The notes below the pieces were generated by a model. That model made no database searches. It worked only from the letters and a program-made list of their open reading frames with translations, and was not told the origin of the DNA. Below, piece after piece: positions 25,182 to 31,725 of a stretch of 40,012 bases of DNA (position 1 is its first letter; every line of letters starts with the position of its first letter). A program made the translations under genes and the position numbers. Source of the DNA: Gammaproteobacteria bacterium (GTDB taxonomy: Bacteria; Pseudomonadota; Gammaproteobacteria; Steroidobacterales; PWYM01); assembly GCA_020832005.1 (NCBI GenBank), contig JAFIFN010000021.1:1-40012 (forward strand), given 5' to 3'.

Positions 25182-25399
25182 GCCAGCTCTGGATCGGGCC
25201 TGTGCTGCTGTGCCTGCTATACCTGCTGTGGTTTGCGGTACAGCGGGCCTGGCTGGCGTGCATGGATCAACCGGCCGATCGCGACGCGCTGGAGCGGCCG
25301 GGCTACTGCGGCATGGCCTGCGCCTGCCGCGCGGACTGTCCGCGCCGGCGCGAGCATGGGGGAGGGGAAATCGTCGAACAAGGGGACTTGAAGTCATGA
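25178..25399 (+). CDS. Small cysteine-rich membrane protein, NqrM-like in design
   Basis: A 73-residue protein that overlaps the rnfA stop (ATGA) and the next gene's start (ATGA). It has one hydrophobic helix (residues 5-27) followed by a basic cysteine cluster GYCGMACACRADCPRR with Cys44, 48, 50 and 54; Cys12 and Cys28 lie at the helix ends. NqrM, needed to mature the iron centre of Na+-NQR, is also a small protein with one helix and a C-terminal cysteine cluster. I therefore infer a role in building the RnfA/RnfE [2Fe-2S] centre. Sequence similarity to NqrM is too weak by eye to claim homology. Coupling on both sides argues that the gene is real. Confidence 0.75.
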   Translation: MSQLWIGPVLLCLLYLLWFAVQRAWLACMDQPADRDALERPGYCGMACACRADCPRRREHGGGEIVEQGDLKS

Positions 25400-26238
25400 G
25401 AGTCGAAGATCTGGATCTTGGCACACGCTGGCCGGCGAAACTCGTCGCCAACACCCCGCTGACCCCGCCGGAGGCGCGTGAGGAAGTGCGCGAACTGCTC
25501 TTCGAAGTCGACGATCCCGAGCGCGACTTTCGCGCCGGGCAGAGCGTTGCCGTCGCGGTGGCCGGGCCGCATGAATTCGGCCAGCAGCAGCACGTGCGTC
25601 TGTACACGATCGCACGCACGCCGGCCGAGCTTGGTCCGGGGCGCTTCACCCTTTGCGTGCGCCGCTGCACCTTCCTCGACCCTTACAGCGGCGAGCGCTT
25701 TCCCGGGATCGCCTCGAACTACCTGTGCAATCTTGAAGAAGGCAGCGAGCTGCCGCTGGCCGGCCCGATGGGGCTGCCGTTCCTGATCCCGAACGACCCG
25801 AATACACCGTTACTGATTATTGGCCTGGGCACCGGCATCGCGCCGTTTCGCGCCATGCTGCGCGAGCTATACGAAGAGCGCGGCTGGCGCGGCGAGGTGA
25901 TGCTGTTTCATGGCGCCCGCACCGGCCTTGAGACGCTCTATAGCGGCGATGTGGCCGAAATAGCGGAGCGCGCGGCCGGTTTGTCGACCGTATCCGTGGT
26001 CAGCCCGCGGCCGGCCTGGGGCGACCCGGAAGATCTCAGTGCCGCCATCCGCGAGCACCGGGACGAAGTCTGGCAGCTGCTCAATGAGCCCGAAATACAC
26101 GTGTACATGGCTGGACTGACGTGGGTGGGCGAACAGTTCGACGCTGCACTTGCCGAGGCTGCGGGCGGATCCGAAGCATGGGATGCACGCAAGGAAGAGA
26201 TCAAGGCGGCGGGGCGCTGGATGAGCCTGCTCTACTGA
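25396..26238 (+). CDS. Plant-type ferredoxin-NADP+ reductase
   Basis: A 280-residue FAD enzyme of the plant-type FNR family. The FAD motif RLYTIA (68-73), the GPMGLPFLIP region, the NADP pyrophosphate loop GLGTGIAPFRAM (143-154), GARTGLETLYSGD (173-185) and EIHVYMAGL (233-241) follow in the expected order. The C-terminus ends in a tyrosine (SLLY), which in plastid-type FNRs stacks on the flavin and disfavours NAD+. It should exchange electrons between ferredoxin, or the ferredoxin domain of the large oxidoreductase, and NADP(H). It is the last gene of the operon, overlapping the small cysteine protein by 4 bp. No terminator is obvious after it. Confidence 0.92.
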   Translation: MRVEDLDLGTRWPAKLVANTPLTPPEAREEVRELLFEVDDPERDFRAGQSVAVAVAGPHEFGQQQHVRLYTIARTPAELGPGRFTLCVRRCTFLDPYSGERFPGIASNYLCNLEEGSELPLAGPMGLPFLIPNDPNTPLLIIGLGTGIAPFRAMLRELYEERGWRGEVMLFHGARTGLETLYSGDVAEIAERAAGLSTVSVVSPRPAWGDPEDLSAAIREHRDEVWQLLNEPEIHVYMAGLTWVGEQFDAALAEAAGGSEAWDARKEEIKAAGRWMSLLY

Positions 26239-26379
26239 ATCACGACGGGCCAGGCGTCCGCAGCTCCAGCCCACATTTTCGAAACAAGTGTTTCGATGAC
26301 CCATTGAACCCAAGTAAACCATGCGACCGGAATGCACCATATGCCCCACTGAATTCCATCCCGCCACCGCTTGAAGCGC

Positions 26380-26509
26380 CGGTCTGGGCCGTCTTGCGGG
26401 AGAACCCCGCCTTCCTGGCCAGGTGCGTGGCGATGCAGCGGTAGACGATGCCCAGCACCCGGCCCATCACCTCGGGCTGGACGATGCCATGGCTGAATTG
26501 CGGGACGAG
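26380..26509 (-). pseudogene. IS91-family transposase fragment
   Basis: On the minus strand, in one frame, the peptide EVMGRVLGIVYRCIATHL followed by ARKAGFSRKTAQTGA matches the region just before the GAVTLIQRFG block of IS91/IS1294-type transposases. Before it is only LVPQFSHGIVQP and a stop codon; after TGA the homology is lost. About 40 residues of a protein of several hundred remain, so this is a dead remnant. It marks past mobile-element activity next to the fic gene and the tRNA. Confidence 0.7.
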
Positions 26510-26640
26510 CTAATGGTCGAGGCCGCCTGACACCTGCGAGCGTGCATGCGGGAAAGACGATCCAAGACGGTGCAGGGTATGGGCGGCATGCCAAGCAGTG
26601 TGCCTGATGCATAGAATGATCTTTCATAAATCATGATTTT

Positions 26641-26657
26641 GCCGCATCATGAGTTAT
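26641..26657. repeat. Left copy of direct repeat flanking fic
   Basis: GCCGCATCATGAGTTAT lies 21 bp before the fic start. The right copy, GCCGCATGAGTTAT at 27801-27814, is the same sequence lacking three bases, and lies 23 bp after the fic stop. Confidence 0.6.
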
Positions 26658-26680
26658 AGAAAAGGATTCTATAGCTCATG
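26648..26680. promoter_or_regulatory. Inverted repeat enclosing the fic ribosome site and start codon
   Basis: CATGAGTTATAGAA (26648-26661) and TTCTATAGCTCATG (26667-26680) are 14-bp inverted arms with one mismatch around a 5-nt centre AAGGA. The ATG of fic is the last three bases of the right arm, and AAGGA is the only Shine-Dalgarno-like sequence. As DNA it could be an operator. As RNA it would present the ribosome site in a loop and bury the start codon in the stem. Confidence 0.7.
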
Positions 26681-27778
26681 CGCTGGAACTGGACGCAACG
26701 CGACTGGCCGAATTTCCACTATGACAGCGCCGCCATCGAACCTCTGGAGCGGCGGTTCCTGATTTCGTCTGGAGAAATACTGGGCGCCCTCCGCCATGTG
26801 ATCAACGAAGAGCGCGACCAGCTGCGCATCGAGCTTCTGAGTGAAGAAGCGATGCGAACGAGCGCCATCGAAGGCGAAGTGCTGGACCGGTCCAGCGTGC
26901 AGTCCTCCCTTCGCCTTCAGTTCGGTCTGACCGCTGACGGCGTGCCATCAAAGCCTCGCGAGCAGGGCATCGCCGAGATGATGGTCGACGTGTATTCGAA
27001 CTACGGATCACCTCTGACCCACGACACCCTGTGTCGCTGGCATGGGATGCTCCTGTCCCACGACCGCAGCCTCGAGACTATCGGTGGCTACCGTCGGCAT
27101 GACGACGCGATGCAGATCGTGTCCGGTCGCATCGACCGACCGACGGTGCATTTCGAAGCCCCGCCCTCGGCGCAGATCCGGCGCGAGATGGACGTCTTCG
27201 TCGACTGGTTCAACCGCACGGGGCCAGAAGGATCCGCGCCACTGCCCGCACTGACGCGCGCGGCGCTTGGGCATCTATGGTTCGAGAGCATCCATCCCTT
27301 CGAGGACGGCAATGGCCGCCTCGGGCGCGCTCTGGCGGAAAAGTCCCTTGCGCAGAACATCGGCCAGCCGAGCCTGATCGCGCTGGCTTACACGATCGAA
27401 CGGAATCGTAAGGGTTACTACGACCAGCTCGAGACCCATCAGAGGACGCTGGATATCACCGGCTGGCTGCTCTGGTTCGCCGGGACCGTCCTCACGGCGC
27501 AGCAGGTGACGCTGACACGGGTCGCCTTCTTCATCGCCAAGGCGAAGTTCTACGACCAGTTCCGCGACCGGCTGAACGACCGACAGGCCAAGGTGATCGA
27601 ACGCATGTTCCGTGAAGGGCCTGACGGGTTCAAAGGGGGCCTCAGCGCCGAGAACTACATCGCCATTACCGGAACATCGCGTGCAACCACAACCCGAGAT
27701 CTGCAAGATCTCGTGGCAATGGGTGCGCTCGCGCGAACCGGGGAGCGGCGGCATACGCGGTATCGGTTGCTGATCTGA
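26678..27778 (+). CDS. fic: Fic-domain protein with N-terminal inhibitory motif
   Basis: A 366-residue Fic protein. The N-terminus (WNWTQRDWPNF) is the DUF4172-type start. An inhibitory helix motif TSAIEG (Thr61, Glu65, Gly66) fits the (S/T)xxxE(G/N) consensus of class II Fic proteins, where the glutamate blocks ATP binding. The core HPFEDGNGRLGR (206-217) is a complete catalytic motif, and a C-terminal winged-helix domain (TGTSRATTTRDLQDLVAMG) suggests DNA binding. Fic enzymes transfer AMP or related groups to target proteins; the target here is unknown. No separate antitoxin gene is adjacent, which fits the internal inhibitor. The start codon lies in an inverted repeat and the gene is flanked by short direct repeats, in a strip of gene fragments, so recent insertion is plausible. 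Confidence 0.95.
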   Translation: MRWNWTQRDWPNFHYDSAAIEPLERRFLISSGEILGALRHVINEERDQLRIELLSEEAMRTSAIEGEVLDRSSVQSSLRLQFGLTADGVPSKPREQGIAEMMVDVYSNYGSPLTHDTLCRWHGMLLSHDRSLETIGGYRRHDDAMQIVSGRIDRPTVHFEAPPSAQIRREMDVFVDWFNRTGPEGSAPLPALTRAALGHLWFESIHPFEDGNGRLGRALAEKSLAQNIGQPSLIALAYTIERNRKGYYDQLETHQRTLDITGWLLWFAGTVLTAQQVTLTRVAFFIAKAKFYDQFRDRLNDRQAKVIERMFREGPDGFKGGLSAENYIAITGTSRATTTRDLQDLVAMGALARTGERRHTRYRLLI

Positions 27779-27800
27779 GCTACAGTGATCTCGATGGTCG

Positions 27801-27814
27801 GCCGCATGAGTTAT
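27801..27814. repeat. Right copy of direct repeat flanking fic
   Basis: GCCGCATGAGTTAT matches the left copy at 26641-26657 except for a missing CAT triplet. The two copies bracket fic almost exactly. Confidence 0.6.
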
Positions 27815-27827
27815 CAATCCGGACGGG

Positions 27828-27953
27828 GTGGACGCGAACGTTCACTGCCTCGAGCCTCCGCCGCGCACCGTCAAGGTAGTCGCCTTCGATGGCCAGCACT
27901 GGGAGGAGCATCCCATCTGCTGGCACAAAAGAGCAGAGAGTGAGATGGCATGA
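27828..27953 (+). pseudogene. Unknown 41-codon gene end
   Basis: A short frame from GTG at 27828 gives VDANVHCLEPPPRTVKVVAF followed by DGQHWEEHPICW and a charged end. The composition looks protein-like and the frame overlaps the next fragment by ATGA, as in a working operon. Upstream the frame is closed by a TGA at 27807-27809, inside the direct repeat, so it is probably the 3' remnant of a longer gene cut there. I do not recognise the family. Confidence 0.35.
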
Positions 27954-28063
27954 TCCTGGGGTTGCGTACCGCCATCTATCCCGTCGAAGACCTGGCCGCT
28001 GCACATGACTGGTATGCAGAGGTGCTTGGACAGCCGCCCTGGTCACCCGGCGCCGCGCGGTGA
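27950..28063 (+). pseudogene. VOC/glyoxalase-family N-terminal fragment
   Basis: Thirty-seven codons from ATG: MILGLRTAIYPVEDLAAAHD followed by WYAEVLGQPPW. This is the first beta-alpha unit of a vicinal-oxygen-chelate protein (whole proteins have about 120-150 residues). It breaks off into SPGAAR and a stop. It overlaps the preceding fragment (ATGA) and the following one (GTGA). It is too short to fold alone. Confidence 0.6.
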
Positions 28064-28500
28064 GGCTGCGCTCGCCCGGCCGCGCCCTCTGGCCGGCCTC
28101 GATCTGCCTGCTCCTGGTCGCGGGCTGCGCGGGCCCCGCAACGGATGAGCGCCCCGGATACACGCTGACACGCGACGCCTGGGGCGTTCCGCAAGTCGTC
28201 GCGGCGAGCGATGAGGGCATCGGCCGGGGCGTGGGATTCAGCGTAGCCGAGGACCACCTGTGCGCGGCGATGGACCTGATCGTCACGGTCAACGGTGAGC
28301 GCTCGTTGCATTTCGGCGCCGAGGAGCGAAACAGTAACGGTATCCTCAACCTGCACTCCGACATCGCTCAGCGCTTCCTCAACGATGACGAGGCCGTCGA
28401 GCGCTGGGTCGCCGCGCAGCCGGCTCGGTTGGTCACACGGTGGTCACTATGGGGTCACGCGAGCCGAGGCAGCCGTGCGGAATCGCACGTAACTTTTTGA
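28060..28500 (+). pseudogene. Penicillin acylase-type lipoprotein, 5' fragment
   Basis: From GTG at 28060 a 146-codon frame begins with a lipoprotein-like signal (ASICLLLVAGC) and continues TRDAWGVPQVVAASDEGIGR, VGFSVAEDHLC, VNGERSLHFG and LNLHSDIAQRFLNDDEAVERW, which is the N-terminal A-chain region of Ntn-hydrolase penicillin/AHL acylases. Homology stops near AAQPARL; the last 25 or so residues read as unrelated DNA and end 7 bp before the tRNA gene. The catalytic Ser of the beta chain is absent, so the product would be inactive. Full-length relatives are about 650-850 residues. The break lies beside the tRNA 3' end, a common integration point. Confidence 0.7.
28427..28458. repeat. Three 11-bp-spaced GGTCAC repeats next to tRNA-Arg
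   Basis: GGTCAC occurs at 28431-28436, 28442-28447 and 28453-28458, spaced exactly 11 bp. The bases before each copy are also similar (GGTT, CGGT, TGGG). Helical phasing suggests a protein-binding array. It lies about 50 bp from the tRNA 3' end. Confidence 0.6.
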
Positions 28501-28506
28501 ATTAAA

Positions 28507-28583
28507 TGGCGCGCCCGACTGGATTCGAACCAGTGACCTTTGGCTTCGGAGGCCAACACTCTATCCAACTGAGCTACGGGCGC
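28507..28583 (-). tRNA. tRNA-Arg (anticodon CCG)
   Basis: The minus strand forms a full cloverleaf: acceptor GCGCCCG/CGGGCGC, D arm GCTCAGTTGGATAGAGT, anticodon arm TTGGC-CTCCGAA-GCCAA with CCG in the loop, T arm GGTTCGAATCC, and an encoded CCA (28509-28507). The length is 77 nt with CCA. CCG reads the arginine codon CGG. Its 3' end faces the strip of gene fragments and the fic gene, as expected if that strip arose by integration at this tRNA. Confidence 0.97.
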
Positions 28584-28673
28584 GTAGATGCTTCGGCGGG
28601 ATCCGGGGGTCACCCGAATGTCCCGAGATGATACCCGCCAGGGCGCCCGGGCGTCCATCAAGCCCCGGCCGGT

Positions 28674-28700
28674 CTGAAGCGCACGACACCGACGCTTCAG
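28674..28700 (-). terminator. Hairpin after the AGMO-like gene
   Basis: CTGAAGCG (28674-28681) and CGCTTCAG (28693-28700) form a perfect 8-bp stem with an 11-nt loop, immediately downstream of the stop at 28702. No T run follows on the minus strand, so it may be a 3' stabilising hairpin or a Rho-associated end. Confidence 0.4.
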
Positions 28701-28701
28701 C

Positions 28702-29913
28702 CTACGCAGGCTGATAGCGCCGCGTGCACTGCTGCGCGCCGATCAGGCTGGCTGCGGCGATGCACGCAATGATGGCCTGGAGGCTGCCGGGCACCGGCCA
28801 CAGCTGCGTTGCCGGCAGCGCCATCACCAGCGCCAGGATGGCCAGCCAGCGGGCATGCTCCAGCGTGCGCGCCCAGGGGCGCTCCTCGAGCAGCCAGCCG
28901 ATGCACAGGGCCGAGGCGACGATTACCAGCGCGTAGCCCAGGCGGACAGCCGGCGGCAGCGAGGCGGCCACGGCGATGAAATGCATGGTCGGGATGATCA
29001 GCAGGGCGTACTGGCTCATCGCATAGAGGCGCACACTTCGCCGGGTGCCGCAGTCAAAACGCCGCACCGAGGCGGGATCCAGATGTGGGATACGTTCCCG
29101 CCCACCCGAGGGCGAGGCGAACCACAGCCCGATCGCCTGACGCCAGGACGGTGAAGCGCGCGAGGCATGCCACAGGTCGCGATAAACGTTCAGATTACCC
29201 CACACCGGATTGAAACTCGCCAGCGGCCTGCGCACGCCATAGACCACCTTCTCGTCATCTCGCTCCTCGACGAAGGTGCCGAACATTCGATCCCACAGAA
29301 TCAGGATGCCGCCGTAGTTGCAGTCGATGCAGTAGTCGTTCTGGCCGTGATGGACGCGATGATTCGACGGCGTCACGAACACCCGGTCCAGCCAGCCGAG
29401 CTTGCCGACCAGCTCGGTGTGGACCCAGTACTGGTAGAGCAGATCGATGAGGGCTGCGACCGCGAAGACGATGGGCGGGAAGCCCATCACGGCCATGACC
29501 AGGTAGAACGGCCAGGTGGTGAAGGCGCCGGTGGCGGTCTGGCGCAGCGCCGTCGTCAGGTTGAAGTACTCCGAAGAGTGATGCACCTGGTGGGCTGCCC
29601 ACAGCAGGTTGACCTCGTGACCGAGGCGATGCACCCAGTAGTAGATGAAGTCATACAGCACGACCGCCAGCACCCACACCCACAGGGCATCGGCGGGCAG
29701 CTCGAGCACCCGCGCGTACTCGTACACGATCACATAGATACCCAGCGTGAACAGGCGCGTGAAAGTTGCTGCGATCTGGCTGAGCACGCCGAACTGCAGG
29801 CTGGTGATCGCATCGGGGACGTCGTAGGTGGCGACACCGCGACGCCACGCCACCCAGGCCTCCACCAGGATGGTGACCAGGAACACCGGAATGGCGTAGA
29901 CAATGGGATTCAT
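28702..29913 (-). CDS. Fatty acid hydroxylase / alkylglycerol monooxygenase-like membrane protein
   Basis: A 403-residue member of the sterol desaturase/fatty acid hydroxylase superfamily. The di-iron histidine clusters are clear: HRLGHE, HQVHHSSEYFNLTTALRQ and HRVHHGQNDYCIDCNYGG. The continuation WDRMFGTFVEERDDEKVVYG then NPVWGNLNVYRDL is like alkylglycerol monooxygenases (AGMO/TMEM195), which use tetrahydrobiopterin to cleave ether lipids. About 120 C-terminal residues add more hydrophobic helices. I choose the ATG at 29913, which has AGGGG upstream, over the ATG 27 bp earlier. The enzyme sits in the inner membrane; the substrate is uncertain. Confidence 0.88.
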   Translation of the reverse strand: MNPIVYAIPVFLVTILVEAWVAWRRGVATYDVPDAITSLQFGVLSQIAATFTRLFTLGIYVIVYEYARVLELPADALWVWVLAVVLYDFIYYWVHRLGHEVNLLWAAHQVHHSSEYFNLTTALRQTATGAFTTWPFYLVMAVMGFPPIVFAVAALIDLLYQYWVHTELVGKLGWLDRVFVTPSNHRVHHGQNDYCIDCNYGGILILWDRMFGTFVEERDDEKVVYGVRRPLASFNPVWGNLNVYRDLWHASRASPSWRQAIGLWFASPSGGRERIPHLDPASVRRFDCGTRRSVRLYAMSQYALLIIPTMHFIAVAASLPPAVRLGYALVIVASALCIGWLLEERPWARTLEHARWLAILALVMALPATQLWPVPGSLQAIIACIAAASLIGAQQCTRRYQPA

Positions 29914-30017
29914 CAGATGACCCCTGTACGGTCCGTTCAAGCCTACCGCCTCGCGCCGTCCAAGGCCATCGCGGTACCATGGACTTCCCGCTCACGACTG
30001 GAAGACTTCCTGCCGCC

Positions 30018-31172
30018 ATGACCGCATTCAGCTTCGAAACCACCCGCTCGGTCGTCTTTGCCCAGGGTGCCGCAGCGCGCACCGGCGAGATCGTCCGCGA
30101 CCTGGGGGCCACGACGGTCCTGCTGGTCACCGACCCCGGCCTGGTGAAGGCCGGTGTCGTGGCGCCGGTGACCGAGGCGCTGGCCAAGGCAGGGCTGGCC
30201 GTGCAGCTGTTCAGCGATGTCGTGGCCGACCCGCCCGAGGCCGTCGTCCTGACCGCCGCCGCCCAGGCGCGCGAGGCCGGTGTGGATGCCGTCATTGGCC
30301 TGGGCGGTGGCAGCTCGATGGACGTGGCCAAGCTCATCGCCGTGCTGGCGATCAGCGAGCAGCCGCTGAGCGAGATGTACGGCATCGGCAATGTGCGCGG
30401 CGCGCGCCTGCCGCTGGTACAGATCCCCACCACCGCCGGCACCGGCTCCGAGGTCACGCCGATCTCGATCGTGACCACCGGCGAGACCACCAAGTCAGGT
30501 GTGGTGTCGCCGCAGCTGCTGCCCGACGTGGCGATCCTCGACCCCGAGCTCACGACAGGCCTGCCCGCGGCCGTCACTGCGGCCACCGGCATCGATGCGA
30601 TGGTGCATGCCATCGAGGCCTACACCAGCCGGCACCGCAAGAACCCCTATTCCGACATGCTGGCCCGGCAGGCACTCACACTGATGGCGGCCAGTCTGCG
30701 TCGCGCGGTGCACACCGGAGATGACATCGCGGCACGCGGCGACATGCTGTTCGGCGCCATGCTCGCAGGCCAGGCCTTTGCCAACGCACCGGTCGCTGCG
30801 GTGCATGCGCTGGCCTACCCGCTCGGCGGCCACTACCACATCCCCCACGGACTGAGTAACTCGCTGGTGCTCTCACCGGTGCTGCGCTTCAACGCCCCAC
30901 AGGCCGCCGAACTCTACGCCCAGCTGCTGCCCTGCATTGCCCCCGGGCAAACCGCGGGCAGCACTGCAGCCGGCTGTGACGCCTTCATCAGCGCCATCGA
31001 GCAACTGATAGAAGATGTCTCACTGCCAAGGCGGCTGCGCGACCAGGGCGTACCTGAGTCCGATCTGCCGATGCTCGCCCGCGATGCAATGCTGCAGCAG
31101 CGCCTGCTGGTCAACAACCCGCGCGAGGTCGCCGAGGCCGATGCCCTGGCGATCTACCGCTCGGTGCATTGA
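30018..31172 (+). CDS. Iron-containing alcohol dehydrogenase
   Basis: A 384-residue group III alcohol dehydrogenase. The NAD(P) motif GLGGGSSMDVAKLIAV and the family block TTAGTGSEVTPISIV are present. Metal ligands are visible in GIDAMVHAIEAY (Asp, His) and in AVHALAYPLGGHYHIPHGLSN (His, His). It oxidises alcohols or reduces aldehydes or 2-oxo compounds; the substrate is not defined. The preferred ATG at 30018 starts MTAFSFETT; an in-frame ATG at 29979 adds 13 residues of low similarity. The thioesterase gene follows after 42 bp on the same strand. Confidence 0.93.
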   Translation: MTAFSFETTRSVVFAQGAAARTGEIVRDLGATTVLLVTDPGLVKAGVVAPVTEALAKAGLAVQLFSDVVADPPEAVVLTAAAQAREAGVDAVIGLGGGSSMDVAKLIAVLAISEQPLSEMYGIGNVRGARLPLVQIPTTAGTGSEVTPISIVTTGETTKSGVVSPQLLPDVAILDPELTTGLPAAVTAATGIDAMVHAIEAYTSRHRKNPYSDMLARQALTLMAASLRRAVHTGDDIAARGDMLFGAMLAGQAFANAPVAAVHALAYPLGGHYHIPHGLSNSLVLSPVLRFNAPQAAELYAQLLPCIAPGQTAGSTAAGCDAFISAIEQLIEDVSLPRRLRDQGVPESDLPMLARDAMLQQRLLVNNPREVAEADALAIYRSVH

Positions 31173-31214
31173 CGACAGTCACCGACTGCCGCACACACCC
31201 CGGAGACACCCCGC

Positions 31215-31655
31215 ATGAGTACCGAACAGCCCGCCACCCGTCGGGACCATTACCGATATTTCCTGCCGATCAGCACGCGCTGGATGGACAATGACATCTA
31301 CGGCCATGTCAACAACGTCACGTACTATTCGTATTTCGACACCATCGCGAACACCTACCTGATCGAGCGCGGCGGCCTGGACATCAACACAGGGCCCGTC
31401 ATCGGCTTCGTCGTCAGCTCCGGCTGCGAATATCTGGCACCCATCGCCTATCCCGAAAGCATCGAGGCCGGCCTGCGCGTCGATCGGCTGGGGCGCAGCT
31501 CGGTGCGCTACGGCATCGGCATCTTCCGCGCCGGCGAGGAAAGCGTGTGTGCGCACGGGCATTTCGTTCACGTGTTCGTCGACCGGCAGACGCAGAAATC
31601 CACAGCAATACCCGACCCGCTGCGCGAAGCCCTGGCCCTGCTTGCCGACGGGTAA
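31215..31655 (+). CDS. Hotdog-fold acyl-CoA thioesterase (YbgC/FadM type)
   Basis: A 146-residue hotdog thioesterase. The signature TRWMDNDIYGHVNNVTYYSY contains the catalytic aspartate region of 4-hydroxybenzoyl-CoA thioesterase-type enzymes, followed by DTIANTYLIERGG and a C-terminal HGHFVHVFVDR strand. The family hydrolyses acyl-CoA esters in the cytoplasm. It lies between the alcohol dehydrogenase and an exported VOC protein on the same strand and may be co-transcribed with them. Confidence 0.9.
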   Translation: MSTEQPATRRDHYRYFLPISTRWMDNDIYGHVNNVTYYSYFDTIANTYLIERGGLDINTGPVIGFVVSSGCEYLAPIAYPESIEAGLRVDRLGRSSVRYGIGIFRAGEESVCAHGHFVHVFVDRQTQKSTAIPDPLREALALLADG

Positions 31656-31725
31656 GCGCACGCGCCTTTTTCGCTGACGCCAGCGCCACATACCGGCTGG
31701 CCAGCCCGCCTCGGAGCCCTTCGAT

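Larger units (their letters stand above)
26239..26677. other. Gene-poor scar between FNR and fic
   Basis: This 439-bp stretch contains an IS91-type transposase fragment on the minus strand (about 26380-26509), then AT-richer DNA from about 26600 with the palindrome AATCATGATT (26629-26638) and the repeat/hairpin structures in front of fic. I see no other coding region or RNA gene. Confidence 0.6.

Noticed and set aside
28507-28531. Search for a second copy of the tRNA 3' end as an attachment repeat
   Set aside because: I found no matching copy in the 26-28 kb strip or elsewhere in the window, so I do not call attL/attR.
28455-28661. A minus-strand frame reading [14 protein letters not shown] across the tRNA
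   Set aside because: This is the familiar false peptide produced by translating a tRNA gene.
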